In this document: positions 33,523 through 46,151 of the stretch, one piece after another
Position numbering within the stretch: position 1 is the stretch's first letter
Layout: each line of letters opens with the position of its first letter
Assembly: GCF_030272615.1 (NCBI RefSeq)
Contig: NC_081414.1
Coordinates: 913,085,648 to 913,149,647, forward strand
Direction of reading: 5' to 3'
Origin: Cryptomeria japonica
Lineage: Eukaryota > Streptophyta > Pinopsida > Cupressales > Cupressaceae
Length of the DNA stretch: 64,000 nt
The notes under the pieces: generated by a model
Told to the model about the DNA's origin: nothing
Seen by the model: only the letters and a program-made list of their open reading frames with translations
The model's database searches: none
Program-made: the position numbers and the translations under genes

Positions 33523-33662
33523 AATGTACATATATCATATCACTACAAAAACACGTGATGTTGTCATGTGTGTCTCTGATATACATAAATACATCCGGGT
33601 GTATATACCAAAACAATGCTATACATGGAATGAGTCAAAAATGTCTCATGACTGTCTTGGTG
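33166..33662. other. Spacer between G1 pol and the antisense gene
   Basis: It holds a G-rich run (33201-33210) followed by TCATGTCCTAACAC, which loosely resembles a polypurine tract and LTR start. The following bases do not match the 5' LTR, so I do not call a 3' LTR here. It also carries the TG microsatellite. Confidence 0.4.
33477..33520. repeat. (TG)22 microsatellite
   Basis: Twenty-two uninterrupted TG units follow a short TATATA run. Translations across it give false Val-Cys repeats. Confidence 0.97.
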
Positions 33663-34940
33663 GTCAAGTCCCTGAGGTCGCTGGCTCTGGCGGATCCTGG
33701 TCTCAGCGAGAGGGCTGCCTGATTAAGGTCGACTGTGACCTCGCGGCCATAGTGCTCCGCGATGGCAGGCCCCTCAACTCTCCTCGTAGCTCAGTGACAG
33801 TCTCCCGCCCTATCATCAACTCCTCCCGTGCCACCATCTATTGTTGGCACGATGCCTCGAGGTCTACCATCAGTTGGCGCACTCGGGGGTGGTCTAAGTG
33901 ACCTACGACGCCCTGTTGTGCATCGTCCACCTATTGTCGAAGGTCATCAACCTGGTTTTGCAGAGCATCACGTGCCCTCTTAGCACTCTCAGCTCGCATC
34001 ATTTCCTAGTCTCTCTCCGAGAGAACAGTGCAGACCTCCTGCAAGGCCTGATCCTGCTGTCTTGTCACAATGGCTAGTTGTGTTGCTAGCTCCACTTGAC
34101 CCTCCTCATATGTTGTCCGTAGCCATGCTAAAAGCTCAAACATTTGCACATGTCTACACATTAAGGATGACCTTTGAAAGTGCCTAGTGGATGAAGCCCA
34201 ACCACTCAACTATGCTCTCTACAGGCACAAAACATTTCACATCAATATCCATCATGTCTAAAAATATCCACATGTATGCATATACAAAGAAAAAACTAAA
34301 GTTCATCAACTGAAACTACAAGTACATACCAGGATCACCTCTATGCCAGTCTAGATCCTACGGAGGCACCTTGTTAGAGGATCCCTCTGCAGTCGCTGTT
34401 GCCATTGGTTGCACTCGTGGCGCGACTGGTTGTGCAATTGGTGATGGTGGAAGAGCCCTAGCCATTGGTACAACTCGATTTGGACTCAGACTCCTCGTCC
34501 GCTGTCTCTGTTGTGTCATCTCGCCCTCATCGCTCATGGAGGCCTGGTCATCATCGTCTCCCCCTAGAGCTCTGACATCTCCTCCCTCTGCATCTGGTGG
34601 AAAGATCAGCACTGGACCTACTCCGCCCACCAGCCTGTGAACCCTAGTGTGAGTCTGACATCATCTGTGTTAAGCTGTAGTGCGATGTCATCATCGTCAC
34701 TCCCCTGGGGACTGTCTTGTACATCTCTGAGGGTAAGATGGGGCAGGTCCTGCGGTCATAATGCACTCCTGGCTGATCATGTGTAGGTAGGAGTAGGAGG
34801 TGGAATAGTTTGTACCTGCCTGAACTGTTGCATGCATCGCCGCCAGTAGTATGACATCACCACATGGTCCTGGCGGCCGAGTAGGAAATGGTCTCTCTGC
34901 AACCGTGGGAGCTATGTGCGGTCTGTGGCCCAGACCCCCA
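33663..34940 (-). pseudogene. Antisense extra gene in G1: spliced, coiled-coil tail, decayed
   Basis: On the minus strand one frame covers 34940-34340 with a few stops: a Pro-rich start, an acidic block GGDDDDQASMSDEGEMTQQR, then RSLSPNRVVPMARALPPSP. It ends at a donor-like CCTG|GTATGT (about 34330). An acceptor TTTGTGCCTGTAG lies near 34221. The next exon reads ATQLAIVTRQQDQALQEV and RAESAKRARDALQNQVDDLR, a predicted coiled coil, down to about 33663. GC content is higher than the surroundings. By position and orientation it is equivalent to the PMD gene of element B and may be its C-terminal half. That link is inference. Confidence 0.5.
34225..34332 (-). other. Putative intron in the antisense gene
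   Basis: The donor GTATGTACTTG and the acceptor preceded by TTTTGTGCCTGTAG bound about 105-110 bases of AT-rich sequence between two coding-like, GC-richer blocks. This matches the size of a typical short plant intron. Confidence 0.45.
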
Positions 34941-36277
34941 TGTCTCGATACAACTATATGCGAGGAATGAGGGCGACAAAAATGCAAAAGTCAGATTCAA
35001 AAGACCCAAACAACAATGAGACTCTCGGTGCAAGTTATAGGAACTATATTGAAATAGCTCAACTTCCCAAGGGGTGTCCCATTGTTCTCTATCTCACGGG
35101 ATCCCTAAAGTCAATGTCTTTGCTCTTAGATTACTGAGTAGAGTGACTTAGGAATGACAACTCCAAGAACGAGTGATGTTTGATTTATATGCATGAATGC
35201 ATTCCTAAAACATGTATGATGTTGAAAATATGATGATTAAATTAGCATAAAGATGATGATAAGATTAGCAAATTATCCTAGCAATGATATACTGGTCTAA
35301 CATGGATATTCTATGATATTAAAATGCTTCTAAATGCTATTAGGATGATTTAATAAAGAGAGGATAAAATGATTAGTAAAATGACTATAAGTTTGATGCA
35401 CAAAGACTTGGATATATCAAAATGAGAGAATGAGAGATCTATTTATAGGGAAAATAGGGCAATGGATGGTCAAGATTGGATAATCTTAACAAGGGCCAGG
35501 ATTGAAAGTTAATCAATCGATGCTTACAATTCTCACCAATGAAATGGTGACAATTGTCAACAAGAGGTTGCTTGAGAGGATATGAAAGAAGAATTAAATG
35601 CTTGCGAAGACACGAAGGTTACCTTAGGAGGTAAGGGTTAAGGTTAGGTTAGGTTTATCCAATGGATAAAGCTTTTACCCAAGGGATAAATTCTTGTGCA
35701 AGGGTTAATAGGATAACCAAGGTTAAAGCCATGAATGCTTGATGAGACCCTTGGGTTAGATGAGGGTTGAGTTAACCATTAATGGTTGAGTTAACTTGTT
35801 GAGGACATAAAGCCTTTAATGGTTATTGAAGACTTTGGAGGCTTTGAGAAGTGACTTCTCTTTGCTTAGGATTGTGACAAAAATTAGGAGATGGATTAGG
35901 CTAATTGGATTGGATTAGAAGAATCTAGAAGGGGTTTAGGAAGCAAGTGGGAGATGTAGGAAAATGCAAGTGGAGGGAAAAGGAATTTAATTAAAATAAA
36001 ATTACTTTATTTCAACTAAATAGATGCAACTTGCATAAATACGAGTGGGAGATTGTAAACAAATAAATTATATTTATTTATTTGCAAAGATCAATTTAAT
36101 TAAATGTAAATTTAATTAAGAAGGGAGAAAGGGAAATTAATTAAATAAATCGACTAATTCATTTAATCAAATAGATGAATGTGAAGAAATTAATCAAATA
36201 GAATTTAATTAATAAGGGGAATGGGGTTAAAATAAATATTAAATATAATTAATAATAATTATTAATTTAAAACTATC

Positions 36278-38188
36278 ATGGCGGCATTTGAAGGCAGCAG
36301 GAGTGACAATGGCAACAGGAGTAGGGATGCCAATATGCGAGGTTTGGGCATTCAGGCTATGAAGATTTTAAATCAAAACAAAGTCTCCAAAGATCGGTTC
36401 ATGGAGCGATGAAGCAGATATTGCCTTTCCCATTGAAGAAGGTAGGTTTCAACCCTCTCAGAAACCGGCTAATTCTGGGAGAAAAGACATTTTCCATGGA
36501 GACAGATATTCCAGACCGCGGATGATTTATTGAAATCCATATTTGAGTGACAACCAGTGCCCTATTGACCCACTAAAATGGAAGGAAAATGGTTTCATCT
36601 GGAATAACAAAGGTTGGTTTCGCAAGGCCAAGTATCTTGCTTCCGAGTTTCCCCGAAACTAGCATCCATTGCTTGAATCTAGCATCCCTGGTGTGGCAAT
36701 CAGGCGAGGCAATCCACATTCTGAACCCAATCTGGCCCCTCTAAAATCTCATGGTAATTTCCAAATACGGAATGAGCGTTTCGGGAAAGACAACTCTAGG
36801 GTGAACCATGCCAAGTTTTGGAGATCCAATTTTCATCCTAAAAATCGGAACCCTTGTTCGAATCGAGTGGGAAATACTAATTTCCGAGGAAGGACCTTTC
36901 CCCCTCATCGTCCTTGTCATCCTAAACCGGTAAGAAAAACTTCAAGACCTACTATGTTTTTGGATGAAAATAAAATTAATTCTGCTAGGTCGAATTTGCT
37001 TGAGTTTTGCTTTTTCATCAAGTGGGGAGGTGGAAAACGGGTTAAGAGTAACTTTGAATCCTGGTGTAGAGCACAATAGGGAAATGATATTAACATCAAT
37101 GTTCTCCCAAATGAATTCTATATGATCGAATTTATGAGTAATGAGGAGAAATGGAAAGCTAAAAACAAAGGTCCATATATCTTGGATGGTATTGAAGTTC
37201 ACATCATTGAATGGTAGCCCAATTTCAATCCTCAGACTCATGTATTACCAGATAGTAAGGTATGGATAAGACTCTATAACTATTCCTCAAATTACTGGCA
37301 TATTGATGTCATTAAGGATATATGCAAAGATCTTGGCACATTTGTATCGGTTGATGACATTTTGGAGGACAAAATATGGGGAAGCTTCCTCTGAATATGC
37401 ATTTGCACAGATCAAATCATCAACATCCCCGAAGAAGTTAAAATTATTGGTGCAGGGAAGTTCTGGATCCAAAAGATTGATAGAGAAGATCACTTGCATA
37501 TTTTCCCTAAATGCTTCTCCTTGGATCACACCGGCCTAGGTTGTGATGTTTCGGCTACGATACAGAAAAGTTATTCCTGTATGCAATTTTCTATTGAAGA
37601 AAATCTGCAACCGGAACCTCCTCTCTCCACTGATACTAGGGAGGATTTTAGAAATGAAATTCATGAAAATGAGAATATTCCCTTGATTGAGGCAACTCCT
37701 TTGAACATAGCTCCTCCCTCCTTTGATCAAAGTGAGAGCTAACAAGATCTACTCATGCTTTCGGAAAAGACTAAAACCTTACAGTCGGATTTTGAAACTA
37801 AACTAGTGGATTCACTACCATCCTCTCCTCTTGAGACTAGGAGTCGGTTGGCAATTGAAGACTGCAAATTCACACTCAGGAAAAGGACGCTACTAGAAAT
37901 CTGGGGGAGATGGGAGATGAGATTTTCTCTTCGCTGGGTATTGAATTGGAAGATGGAGAAATTGAGTCTTCCTCTTCGGAGTGGGAAGAAGACTTTGAGC
38001 CTGACTCTGATCTTATATTGGAGGATTCCACAAAAGGTATTGGGAAGTCAGATTCAACCATTGACAAACCAAACTTCAAGCCAAAAGGAATGCGAGGGCG
38101 CAAGTCAAAAAAAATAATGCTAGCAATTGCTGGTGCAGCTAGTGGTCAAACCAAACTTAATTTAGGGAAGGGAAACACCCTTCCCTAG
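36278..38188 (+). pseudogene. LINE2 ORF1: nucleic-acid-binding protein, DUF4283-like
   Basis: The ATG at 36278 starts MAAFEGSRSDNGNRSRDAN. A TGA near 36410 and a frameshift follow. From 36669 one frame gives a basic region (KFWRSNFHPKNRNPCSNR), then LPNEFYMIEFMSNEEKW, GPYILDGIEVHIIEW, a TAG, and VWIRLYNYSSNYW. This matches the domain typical of plant LINE ORF1 (DUF4283-like). The C-terminus is acidic (EIESSSSEWEEDFEPDSD), then basic (GMRGRKSKK), ending 38188, five bases before ORF2. The zinc knuckle usual after this domain was not found. Confidence 0.75.
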
Positions 38189-38193
38189 GAGAA

Positions 38194-41100
38194 ATGAAAC
38201 TCTTATCTTGGAATGTCAGGGGCATCAATGCCTCTGACAAACGGTGCTTGATTAAGCGCCAGATTGATGACACCAAAGGTGATATTTGGCTACTACAAGA
38301 GACTAAATGGAGTAAGTCTGATATTGATGCAAAAATGAGAGTTTGGAAACAATGGAATGATCTGTTTAGGCAATCGGATGGAGCCTCTGGTGGCTTGGGA
38401 ATCATCTGGAATCCCATGAATGTTAAGATCTCTCTTGTTGGGGAAGACAAATACTGGCAACATTGTTTGGTAATTATCCTAGGACAGAATGAGAATTTCA
38501 TTTTTTTTAATGTCTACAAACCATCTTCTGTTGGTAATAAACGTGCTCTCTGGGATCTTTTAGCTATCAGACTTTGCAGTATTACCGAAGGCAGTTGCAT
38601 GGTTGTTGGGGACTTCAATGCGATCCTTTTTGGCAATGAAAATTGTGGGGGCATTTAGAGGACTGGTACGTCCTAGAAGGATTTTTTAGAATTTGTTGAG
38701 AAGAATCACGTAATAGACATTGTTCCTAAAAATGGAATTTTCACATGGATGAACAAGAGATCGGGTTTTACTAATATTGTTGAACGGCTAGACCGGTTTC
38801 TTGTTACTAGTGATTAGCTAGGACAAAATCTTGTATTAGAGTCATCAATTCTCCCGCTTATTGGATCAGATCACTACCCGATCTATTTGGAGGTTGCCAA
38901 GGGACAATCAGAGGGAGGTACCTCTTTCCGGTTTGAGAAAATGTGGCTCAGAGTGCCTGAGCTATATGCCCTTATATCTTTTTTGTAGAATGAACCGGTT
39001 CTAGGGAATAATTCAAGATTATTCATACTCAATAAGAAGCTCAAGTATATTAAGGTTAAGATCAAAGAATGGAATATGATCCATTTCAAGAATATTCATA
39101 TGGAGGAATTAAGAATTAAGGCTGAGTTGGAAGAAATAACCAATTCTATTATTACTTCAAAAATGAATGAGGATTTGTTTAACAAAGAAAAATCCCTCAA
39201 ATCTGATCTAAATGAAATTCTTCGGTGTGAGGAAATCCATTGGTGACAAAACTCAAGGGAGTTATGGCTTAAGGAAGGTGACAGAAACACAAAATTCTTC
39301 CATAGATCGACCATTGCCATTCGCAATAGGAACAGAATATCGGAGATTAAGAGACCGGATGGAAACACTGTTAGAAACTATGAGGACATTATGCAGGAAG
39401 TTGTAAGATTCTTTGAATCTTTAATGAATGGTGGTTGTTAGAATGATCATGAAGCAAGAGTCAGACTTCTTAACTCAATCCCATCCATAATATCTGATAA
39501 TCAAAATGCAGCTCTCTTTAATCATATTACAATTCATGAAGTAAGGAAAATTACCTTCCAGCTGAATCCTGATAAGACTCTTGGCCCTGATGGCTTCCCT
39601 ACGGTTTTCTTCCAACAATTCTGGGATATCATTGCTTGATATCTACACCTAGCAGTAGAAGAATAAAGAAAGAAAATGACTATGTTCGGTGCTATTAATC
39701 ACACCTTTTTGGCTTTAATCTCAAAAAAGCAAAACCTTCAACAGATGAGTGATTTTAGGCCCATTGTTTTATGCAACACGGTCTATAAGATTGTAACAAA
39801 GATCATTGCCAACAAATTGAAGCCACTCCTTAAACACATCATATCGGATGGACAAAGTGGATTTGCCCCTGGAAGATCCATTGTGGAAGACATTATCATT
39901 GCCCATGAAATGCTTCACACGGCTAGGAAAACAAAGGATTCCTGCATGATTTTAAAACTAGATATTCTGAAAGCTTATGATATGGTGGACAGGGGTTTCT
40001 TAATTGAAATATTAAATAAATTTGGTTTTTGCAAGGAATGGATCACATGGGTCACGAGTTTTTTATCATCCCCCAAATTCTCCGTTTTGGTTAATGGCTC
40101 ATCTCATGGCTTCTTTTCCACGTCAAGAGGAATACGACAAGGTGATCCAATGTCATCGTTTTTGTTTATCATAATGGCTGAAGCCTTAGGTTGACGATCA
40201 ATAAGAGCTCTTCAACAAGATGATCGATGGCTTGGGGTCAATGTGGAAACAGGGGTTGAAAAAACAACTCACTTGCAGTTTGCCGATGATACCATTCTGT
40301 TTAGCTCGACTTGTAGGAGAGAGGCAAGGACAATAAAATCATGCTTCGATGATTATTGTATGGCTTCCGGGCAGAAAATCATGGAACAAATCTGAAGTGT
40401 TTTTTGTCAACACTCCGATTAACTTACAAGGTGTCTTATCAAAGATTCTTAATCTCAGAGTTGTAAACTTCCTACGGAAATTTATTGCAACCCCCCTCTT
40501 CATTGGCAGTAACAAAACTTGGTATTGGAAGCATCTTATTGATAAGTGCAAATCCAAGCTTATAAATTGGAAAGGCAAGTGGTTATCCTCTGCTGGGAAA
40601 CTCACTATGATAAAATTGGTCCTCTCTGCGATACTAGTTTTTTCCATGGCGTGTTTGAGATTACTGATGGCAATTGAAGACGAATTGATCTCTATAATGA
40701 GAAATTTCCTATGGAATGGCTCAGATGACAAAGGGAAATTTCCTCTAATAGCTTGGAAAAAGATCTGCCAACCAAAAAAGGCAGGGGGTGTTGGCATTCG
40801 ACAAATTTCGATTATGAATTTACCTATGGGTGCTAAATTGGTTTGGGAAATTTGCAGTGGTGGTAAATGAAAATGGGCAATGATTCAAAAACATAAATAT
40901 TTGGACTGCCTAAAGCCAAAAAGGATTCTCACTATAAACAACCCCCCAGAGGTTCGGCCATCTAGAATTTTATTGTGGAAAGCAGGGAAATCATAAGTGA
41001 TTAGGTTACCTGGGATGTCAGGAATGGAAGGGATGCCTCCTTTTGGATTGATTCTTGGGCTGGTGATGCTACCTTATGTCTCAACCCTTCTCTGCAACCT

Positions 41101-42453
41101 ATTATGGTAGAAACTTGTCGCCTCTGGGGTCACAATATCTGTGATTATGGTTACCCTATTCAAGAAAATGGCATTGCTAAGTGGAAATGGAACTCCTTGG
41201 ATCCCTTGGACTTGGATCAACACCATAAAGACTTGTTTACCGACATTCCCAGCAAAAGGTTTATTTTCCCTTCCCCTGATAAGGACATTATTAGGTGGTG
41301 CGGTTCCTTTGATGGTAAATACAAGGTATGTTTTGGTTACAAATTGAAAGAAGCGGCTATAGACAAAAAAGATTGGCTTGTTAATCTTTTTTGGCATCGA
41401 CATCTCCTACCCAAAACAGGTTCATTTGCCTAGCTGGCATGTCAAAGAAAGATTCTAACTAAAGAAAGACTCCATTCAATTGGCATCAATGGGCCCAGTA
41501 GATGCATTTTATGTCAACAACAAGAAGAGACTGTGGATCATCTACTTCTCCAGTGCAAGTTCTCTAGTCATTGTTGGTGGAATTTCATGGGAAAATTGAG
41601 AATATTTGGCCCCTTTCAATCAGGGTTGGATGACTAGTTTTTGCAATGGCCTAAACTAGAAGGAAATGCTATATTTGTTGATTTACTTTATATTTTACCA
41701 TCTCTTCTGATTTGGAAAATTTGGAAAGAAAGGAATCGCAGAATTTTCCAGGGTAAAGAGATGAGCTTCACGACTCTATGTGGGAAAATTGAGAACCATC
41801 TATCTGAGCTCCTAAATGAGGCTACTCAATCCAAATCATTAAAGAAAAATATATTATATGGACAAGGATTGGAAGATTAAGCTGACACTTCCAAATCTGC
41901 TCATTCCACCGCTTTTTGGCAAGGGATCCCCGGTGGATCAGGTCAATCCAAGATTGGGTGTTAAATGGGAAGCGTCAGAGCCTGGGTGGTTCAAGGTAAA
42001 CTTCGATGGTGCTTCTGTTGGTAACCCAGGTTAAAGTGGTATTGGGTGTATATTGAGGAATTCTGATGGTATTTGTATAAAAGAAATCTTTGAAAAGATT
42101 GGAGTTGCTACTAACAACGAAGTTGAATTCAGAGTGGCTTTAAGAGGACTACAGCTAGGGATGGAGCTTGGGGTGTAGAGAATTCATCTAGAGGGAGACT
42201 CACTAAATGTGGTTAATGTTGTCCCTTGTAACAACACCCCTAGTTGGCGCCTTAACCAGTTGCTTCAACCGGTTCTGGTGCTGCTAGCCACTTTTGATGA
42301 ATTTCAGGTTAGCCATATCTATAGGGAAGGCAATGGAGAGGCTGACAGACTCTCTAAAATGGTGATTGTCGATGGTGACCCCCCCTAGGACTCTGATGGG
42401 TCTTTCTGATTGGTTTGTTATCCCAGATGAGCTTCCACCAGTTGATATGGTCT
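38194..42453 (+). pseudogene. LINE2 ORF2: endonuclease, RT, zinc finger and RNase H
   Basis: The endonuclease starts at the ATG: LLSWNVRGINASDKR, LLQETKW, VVGDFNAILF and GSDHYPI, with catalytic residues present. RT: LGPDGFPTVFFQQFW, ILKLDILKAYDMVD, GIRQGDPMSSF and LQFADDTILF, so both RT Asp motifs are intact, unlike LINE1. The zf-RVT carries CILCQQQEETVDHLLLQC near 41495. RNase H spans 41995-42390 with VNFDGASVGNPG, EVEFRVALRGLQLGMELGV, LEGDS and GNGEADRLS. Disabling changes: TAG codons (for example 38656, 38815, 40862), a frameshift near 40345, and one at a C7 run near 42381, before the tail GLSDWFVIPDELPPVDMV. Confidence 0.9.
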
Positions 42454-42740
42454 GATTATCTTGTCGATAATGGTGCTTTCCGGTTGAGTTTGTTGGTTGT
42501 GGTCTCAATTGATTGTCTTCTCCTTCCGACTGATATGTTTCTCCGATTGACCTATCGGTGATGGTGCTAACTGGTTGTATTTCCTCCACCGGTTGATATG
42601 GACTCTTGACTATCTTACCAGTGGTGGTGCTCACCGATTGAGTTACTTGCCAGTTGCGTTCTCTATTTCTCCTTCCTATTGAGATGTTTCTCTGATTGAC
42701 CTACCGGTTGTGGCGCAAACTAGTTGTATTGCCTCCTTGG
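42436..42740. repeat. Two degenerate 150-bp repeats after LINE2 ORF2
   Basis: Blocks beginning CCAGTTGATATGGTCT (42436) and CCGGTTGATATGGACT (about 42588) are similar over roughly 150 bases. Both include TCTCCTTCC, then GATTGACCTA, then GGTTGT. They lie in the spacer between ORF2 and ORF3. Confidence 0.6.
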
Positions 42741-43263
42741 TTGGGCCTCTATATTTTTTACTTAACCTAATGGTCGTGGTTCCCAGTGGATTGATCGATC
42801 GATTGATCTGGTTCACTAGTTAAGGTTTCTTCTTGCCACTGAGACGTGGCTCTCTACCGCCAATATTGGTCTGTGCCAGTATGCTCCCCGTGGCAATTGG
42901 ACATGTGTGAACTTTTAATGGATATCTAGTTATGATGAGATCCTGTCAGGATATGCATATAATTATTTGATGGATAAAGACGGTCGAGATTAAGTTGATG
43001 AAATTTGTTTCAGAAGTTGATTGGACACTGTCACTTCATGCGTGTTTGTATTCAATAGGCATGAACTACTTGCCAGGTGCCTGTATCCCCTGGTTTGATG
43101 TCTTGCTACTTAACAAAGGAATGCCCTCATTTCCCCATCAAACATTTGCATTCTTCACTCGGTGACTTGTAATGGAATCCCCAATTCTCCTTGAAGTTAC
43201 TTGTCGACAGATGGCCTTCTTGAGAGAAATCACTGACAAACGTTTGCAGGAGGTCCTCTACTC

Positions 43264-44417
43264 TGTTGGCATTTTTGATGTTCATGTTGTGATTGTCATT
43301 GATGGACACACACTTGCATTAAGATCCTCTATATGTATGAGTTAGAGCACAACCGGTATTTGTTCCAACCGACATGTTGTATTATAGTCTTTAGACTATT
43401 GATGTTTTGCAGAATGTGTTTACCGGTCTAAGCGGCATGATTGACCCCAAGCGGTTCGTGGATACCAAGCGGTACGAGGGATTAAAGCGTCATAACACAT
43501 TTCTACCAGTCTTCATTTTTGATAAACCGACAATCGATATTTTGTATGAACCGATAATACTTTGTGATGAGTTACCAACCGACTTTTTGTGATGAGTTAC
43601 CAATCCACCGATTGTTTGACAGTGCCGACACACTTGCGGTGCTTTTTGTGTCGTGTTACTGAGCATGTCTAGATTCATTGAACCTAGGAAATTGTAATGT
43701 AATCCTATTGGACCGACATGAAATTGGATTCCTTTAAAAGGACATCATGTCTAGGGTTTTAGGTTGTTGTCAAAAGGGTTTATGTTGTTGCTAGGGTTTA
43801 AGGAGGTTGAGGAATTGGAAAGAATATGAATGTGTAGAAGACTAAAGTAATGCAGGAGTGCATTAAAACAAGCTATCAAGGATCTAACCGAGCAGTCTAT
43901 GCTATTAGATAGATCAAACACTTGTTGATTACTCACATTTTTGGCAAGTTTGTAGCCCTTAATCGGGTAGGTCCAAAAGCCTTTTGTAAAATCCTCTAAC
44001 AAGGTGGTTCACATCTGTGGATCTAAAATCCTCTAGCAAGGTAGTCCTTGATCAGACTTATCTCCTAATAGAGATTGAGATTTCTAACAGGATCTGTTCT
44101 GGTGAAGAACATTGTAAGACCTTAACCGGTCTGACCTTAACTAGTCTGACCTTAACCGGTCTGGTTTCTATTATGTAAATAGTGACTTGTGAGTTCCATC
44201 TCACTGTGGTTTTTCCCATTTGGGTTTCCACATCAAATATCTTGTGTTATGGTTGTATTGCTTTTGTGGGTGAATGTTTTATTTGCATTTTGGTTTGCAT
44301 GTGTGATAACTGGTCTGTCTGTTAAACTGTTTTACCGGTTTATATTTAGACTGTTTAAGTGTTTAAGTGTAGTGGTTTTCGGTATACTAATTCACCCCCC
44401 CCTCTTAGTATTCATCA
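43264..44417 (+). repeat. 5' LTR of the pol-less element
   Basis: It aligns with 49799-50924 throughout. A TATA-like CCTTTAAAAGGAC is at about 43731. A 15-bp unit GACCTTAACCGGTCT is present three times at 44118-44162 but only once in the 3' LTR, which accounts for most of the length difference. Confidence 0.93.
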
Positions 44418-44419
44418 AT

Positions 44420-44432
44420 TGGTATCAGAGCC
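44420..44432 (+). other. Primer-binding site, initiator Met tRNA
   Basis: TGGTATCAGAGCC lies two bases after the 5' LTR. It is an exact match to the common plant retroelement primer site. Confidence 0.92.
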
Positions 44433-44467
44433 TACCTTTCTATAAGTTTAATCACTTGGAAAGAGAT

Positions 44468-45890
44468 ATGGGGGAATACACCTTGAGGGAAATTAGTCAA
44501 TGACTCACTCAGTCTGAGCAAGCCTATGATGATCATATGGTCAAATACAAGGCATCTCAAGCAAAAGGAGAGAACATGTAGAAAAGCTGATGGAGCTATC
44601 TGAAAATAGTTCTGCAGATGAAGCAGATATGGAAGCCCTAATTGCATAAGTAAATAAGCTGAATGAATCAAACTCCAACCTAAGAAAGGAGTTGGAAGGG
44701 CTGACTATCCAGATGTGTCAAGAGCTTGAGAATCGGAGAAAAACTGAAGACCTAGTGAAAGAAAGAGATTTTGAGATCTCCAAGTTGAAACAAGAGATGA
44801 GTGCCCTAAATGCTCAACTCCATGCAAGCAAGGTGGAAAAGGAAGACATGCAAGGTGAACTGAATAGTGCCATCTCTGAGAATGAAAACCTGATGGAAAC
44901 AAATGTTGCTATTTCCAAAGAACTCTCTGAGTCAAAGGAAATACTTGCTAAGTTCAACAAGAGTACTATCAAGCTAAAGCAAAAGCTTGAATCTGCCAAA
45001 CCGGTCATGAGGAAGGTGAGACCTCTGGTACAAATGCTGGAACATCAAAGAAACAAATGACATTCAAAGGAAAAGGTAAGCAAAAATTTAAACCTGTTTG
45101 CTTTAACTATCTTAAAGAAGGACACACTACCAATGTATGTAGGAGCAAAGCCTACAATAATTTTCCTTACTTTATTAACAATGTACCTAGATCCAATAAG
45201 TTCAATGGTCATTGTTATGCATGCAACAAGTATGGGCATAGAGAATTTGAATGTAGGTCTGTCATGAATGACACTGGAAGATATCCTCAGAGGACCCAAG
45301 GAGTTGGTCCTGAACCTTTTGTGAACCGAAATCACAACCGGTTTAATGTCTTCAATCATCAACCAAGAAGCAGTGGCTATCAAGCGGAAACCAGATGGAG
45401 AGAAAATTGTATGATCTGTCATGGTCATGGTCACAATGCTGCAACATGCAGAAGGAAGAATGGAAACATGAACAATGGACCTTGGAGAGCACCTGGATTG
45501 GTTTGCTATCACTGCAACAAACTGGGTCACATTGCTAGATTCTGTAAATAAAAAAAGAGTATATCTGATGATATACCGGTCACTTCAGAAGGAGGAATTG
45601 ATGTTGAAACAGTTCAAGAGGACATGAACAAAACGTAGAAGAGGAAACCAATAATGTTGGAAGAGGAACCGGTTTCTACACCTAGTGTGGAAATATCAGA
45701 ACCGACAAACTAAGCTTCAAAAGGCTTAGGGGGAGCAAACGGCAAAATGTTTTCAAACCCTCGATTTATACCGGCAAAAGACCTTAACCGGTATGTGATA
45801 CCTGTCACTTGGCAGAAGATCGGAAATGGTAAAAAGGCAAATTAGGGTTTACGCCCGTATAGAGGAGCATTAATTGTGGTAGGTGAGGAC
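44468..45890 (+). pseudogene. Gag-like protein with coiled coil and four CCHC knuckles
   Basis: The start is MGEYTLREISQ, broken by TGA and a frameshift. From about 44585 one frame forms a long coiled coil rich in Glu, Lys and Leu (KLKQEMSALNAQLHASKVEK). After a shift near 45050 come the knuckles: CFNYLKEGHTTNVC, CYACNKYGHREFEC, CMICHGHGHNAATC and CYHCNKLGHIARFC. The first has Tyr for its second Cys. The frame then decays with TAA, TAG and others to about 45890. Coiled coil plus knuckles is the C-terminal half of a copia-type Gag; the N-terminal capsid part is missing. Nothing after it resembles a protease. Confidence 0.8.
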
Positions 45891-46151
45891 TATGTTTAAA
45901 ATCATTTCTCACTATTAGTTTTCGAGCAAAGAAAAGTTTTTCAAAGAGCAGAGCGACGAAAAGGCGATTTGAGCAGAGATTTGGAGAAATTGAGAAACCG
46001 CGAAGGAGATTCAAATTCAAATAGCAAATGGTCAAGTGGAGAACACAAAGCGGTGATTCAACTACTGATGAATTGAGGATTGAAGGAGAATCAAAAAGCC
46101 CTAAATTCGCGTGTTTTAAAAGGTATTTCTTGAGTTCTTAAAATTTCTACA

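Larger units (their letters stand above)
26603..34940 (+). mobile_element. G1: Ty3/gypsy element, Tat-like, with antisense extra gene
   Basis: The order is 5' LTR, primer site, protease, G-patch-like region, RT, RNase H, second RNase H, integrase, spacer, then an antisense coding remnant broken at 34941 by the LTR of element B. The 3' LTR is not seen and should lie beyond B. A second, archaeal-type RNase H and extra ORFs between pol and the 3' LTR are known for the plant Tat lineage. No Gag core or zinc knuckle is found between primer site and protease. Many stops and frameshifts make it inactive. Confidence 0.8.

Noticed and set aside
33434-33901. Plus-strand frame with a Val-Cys run
   Set aside because: It is a translation of the (TG)22 microsatellite, followed by the antisense shadow of the minus-strand coding remnant.
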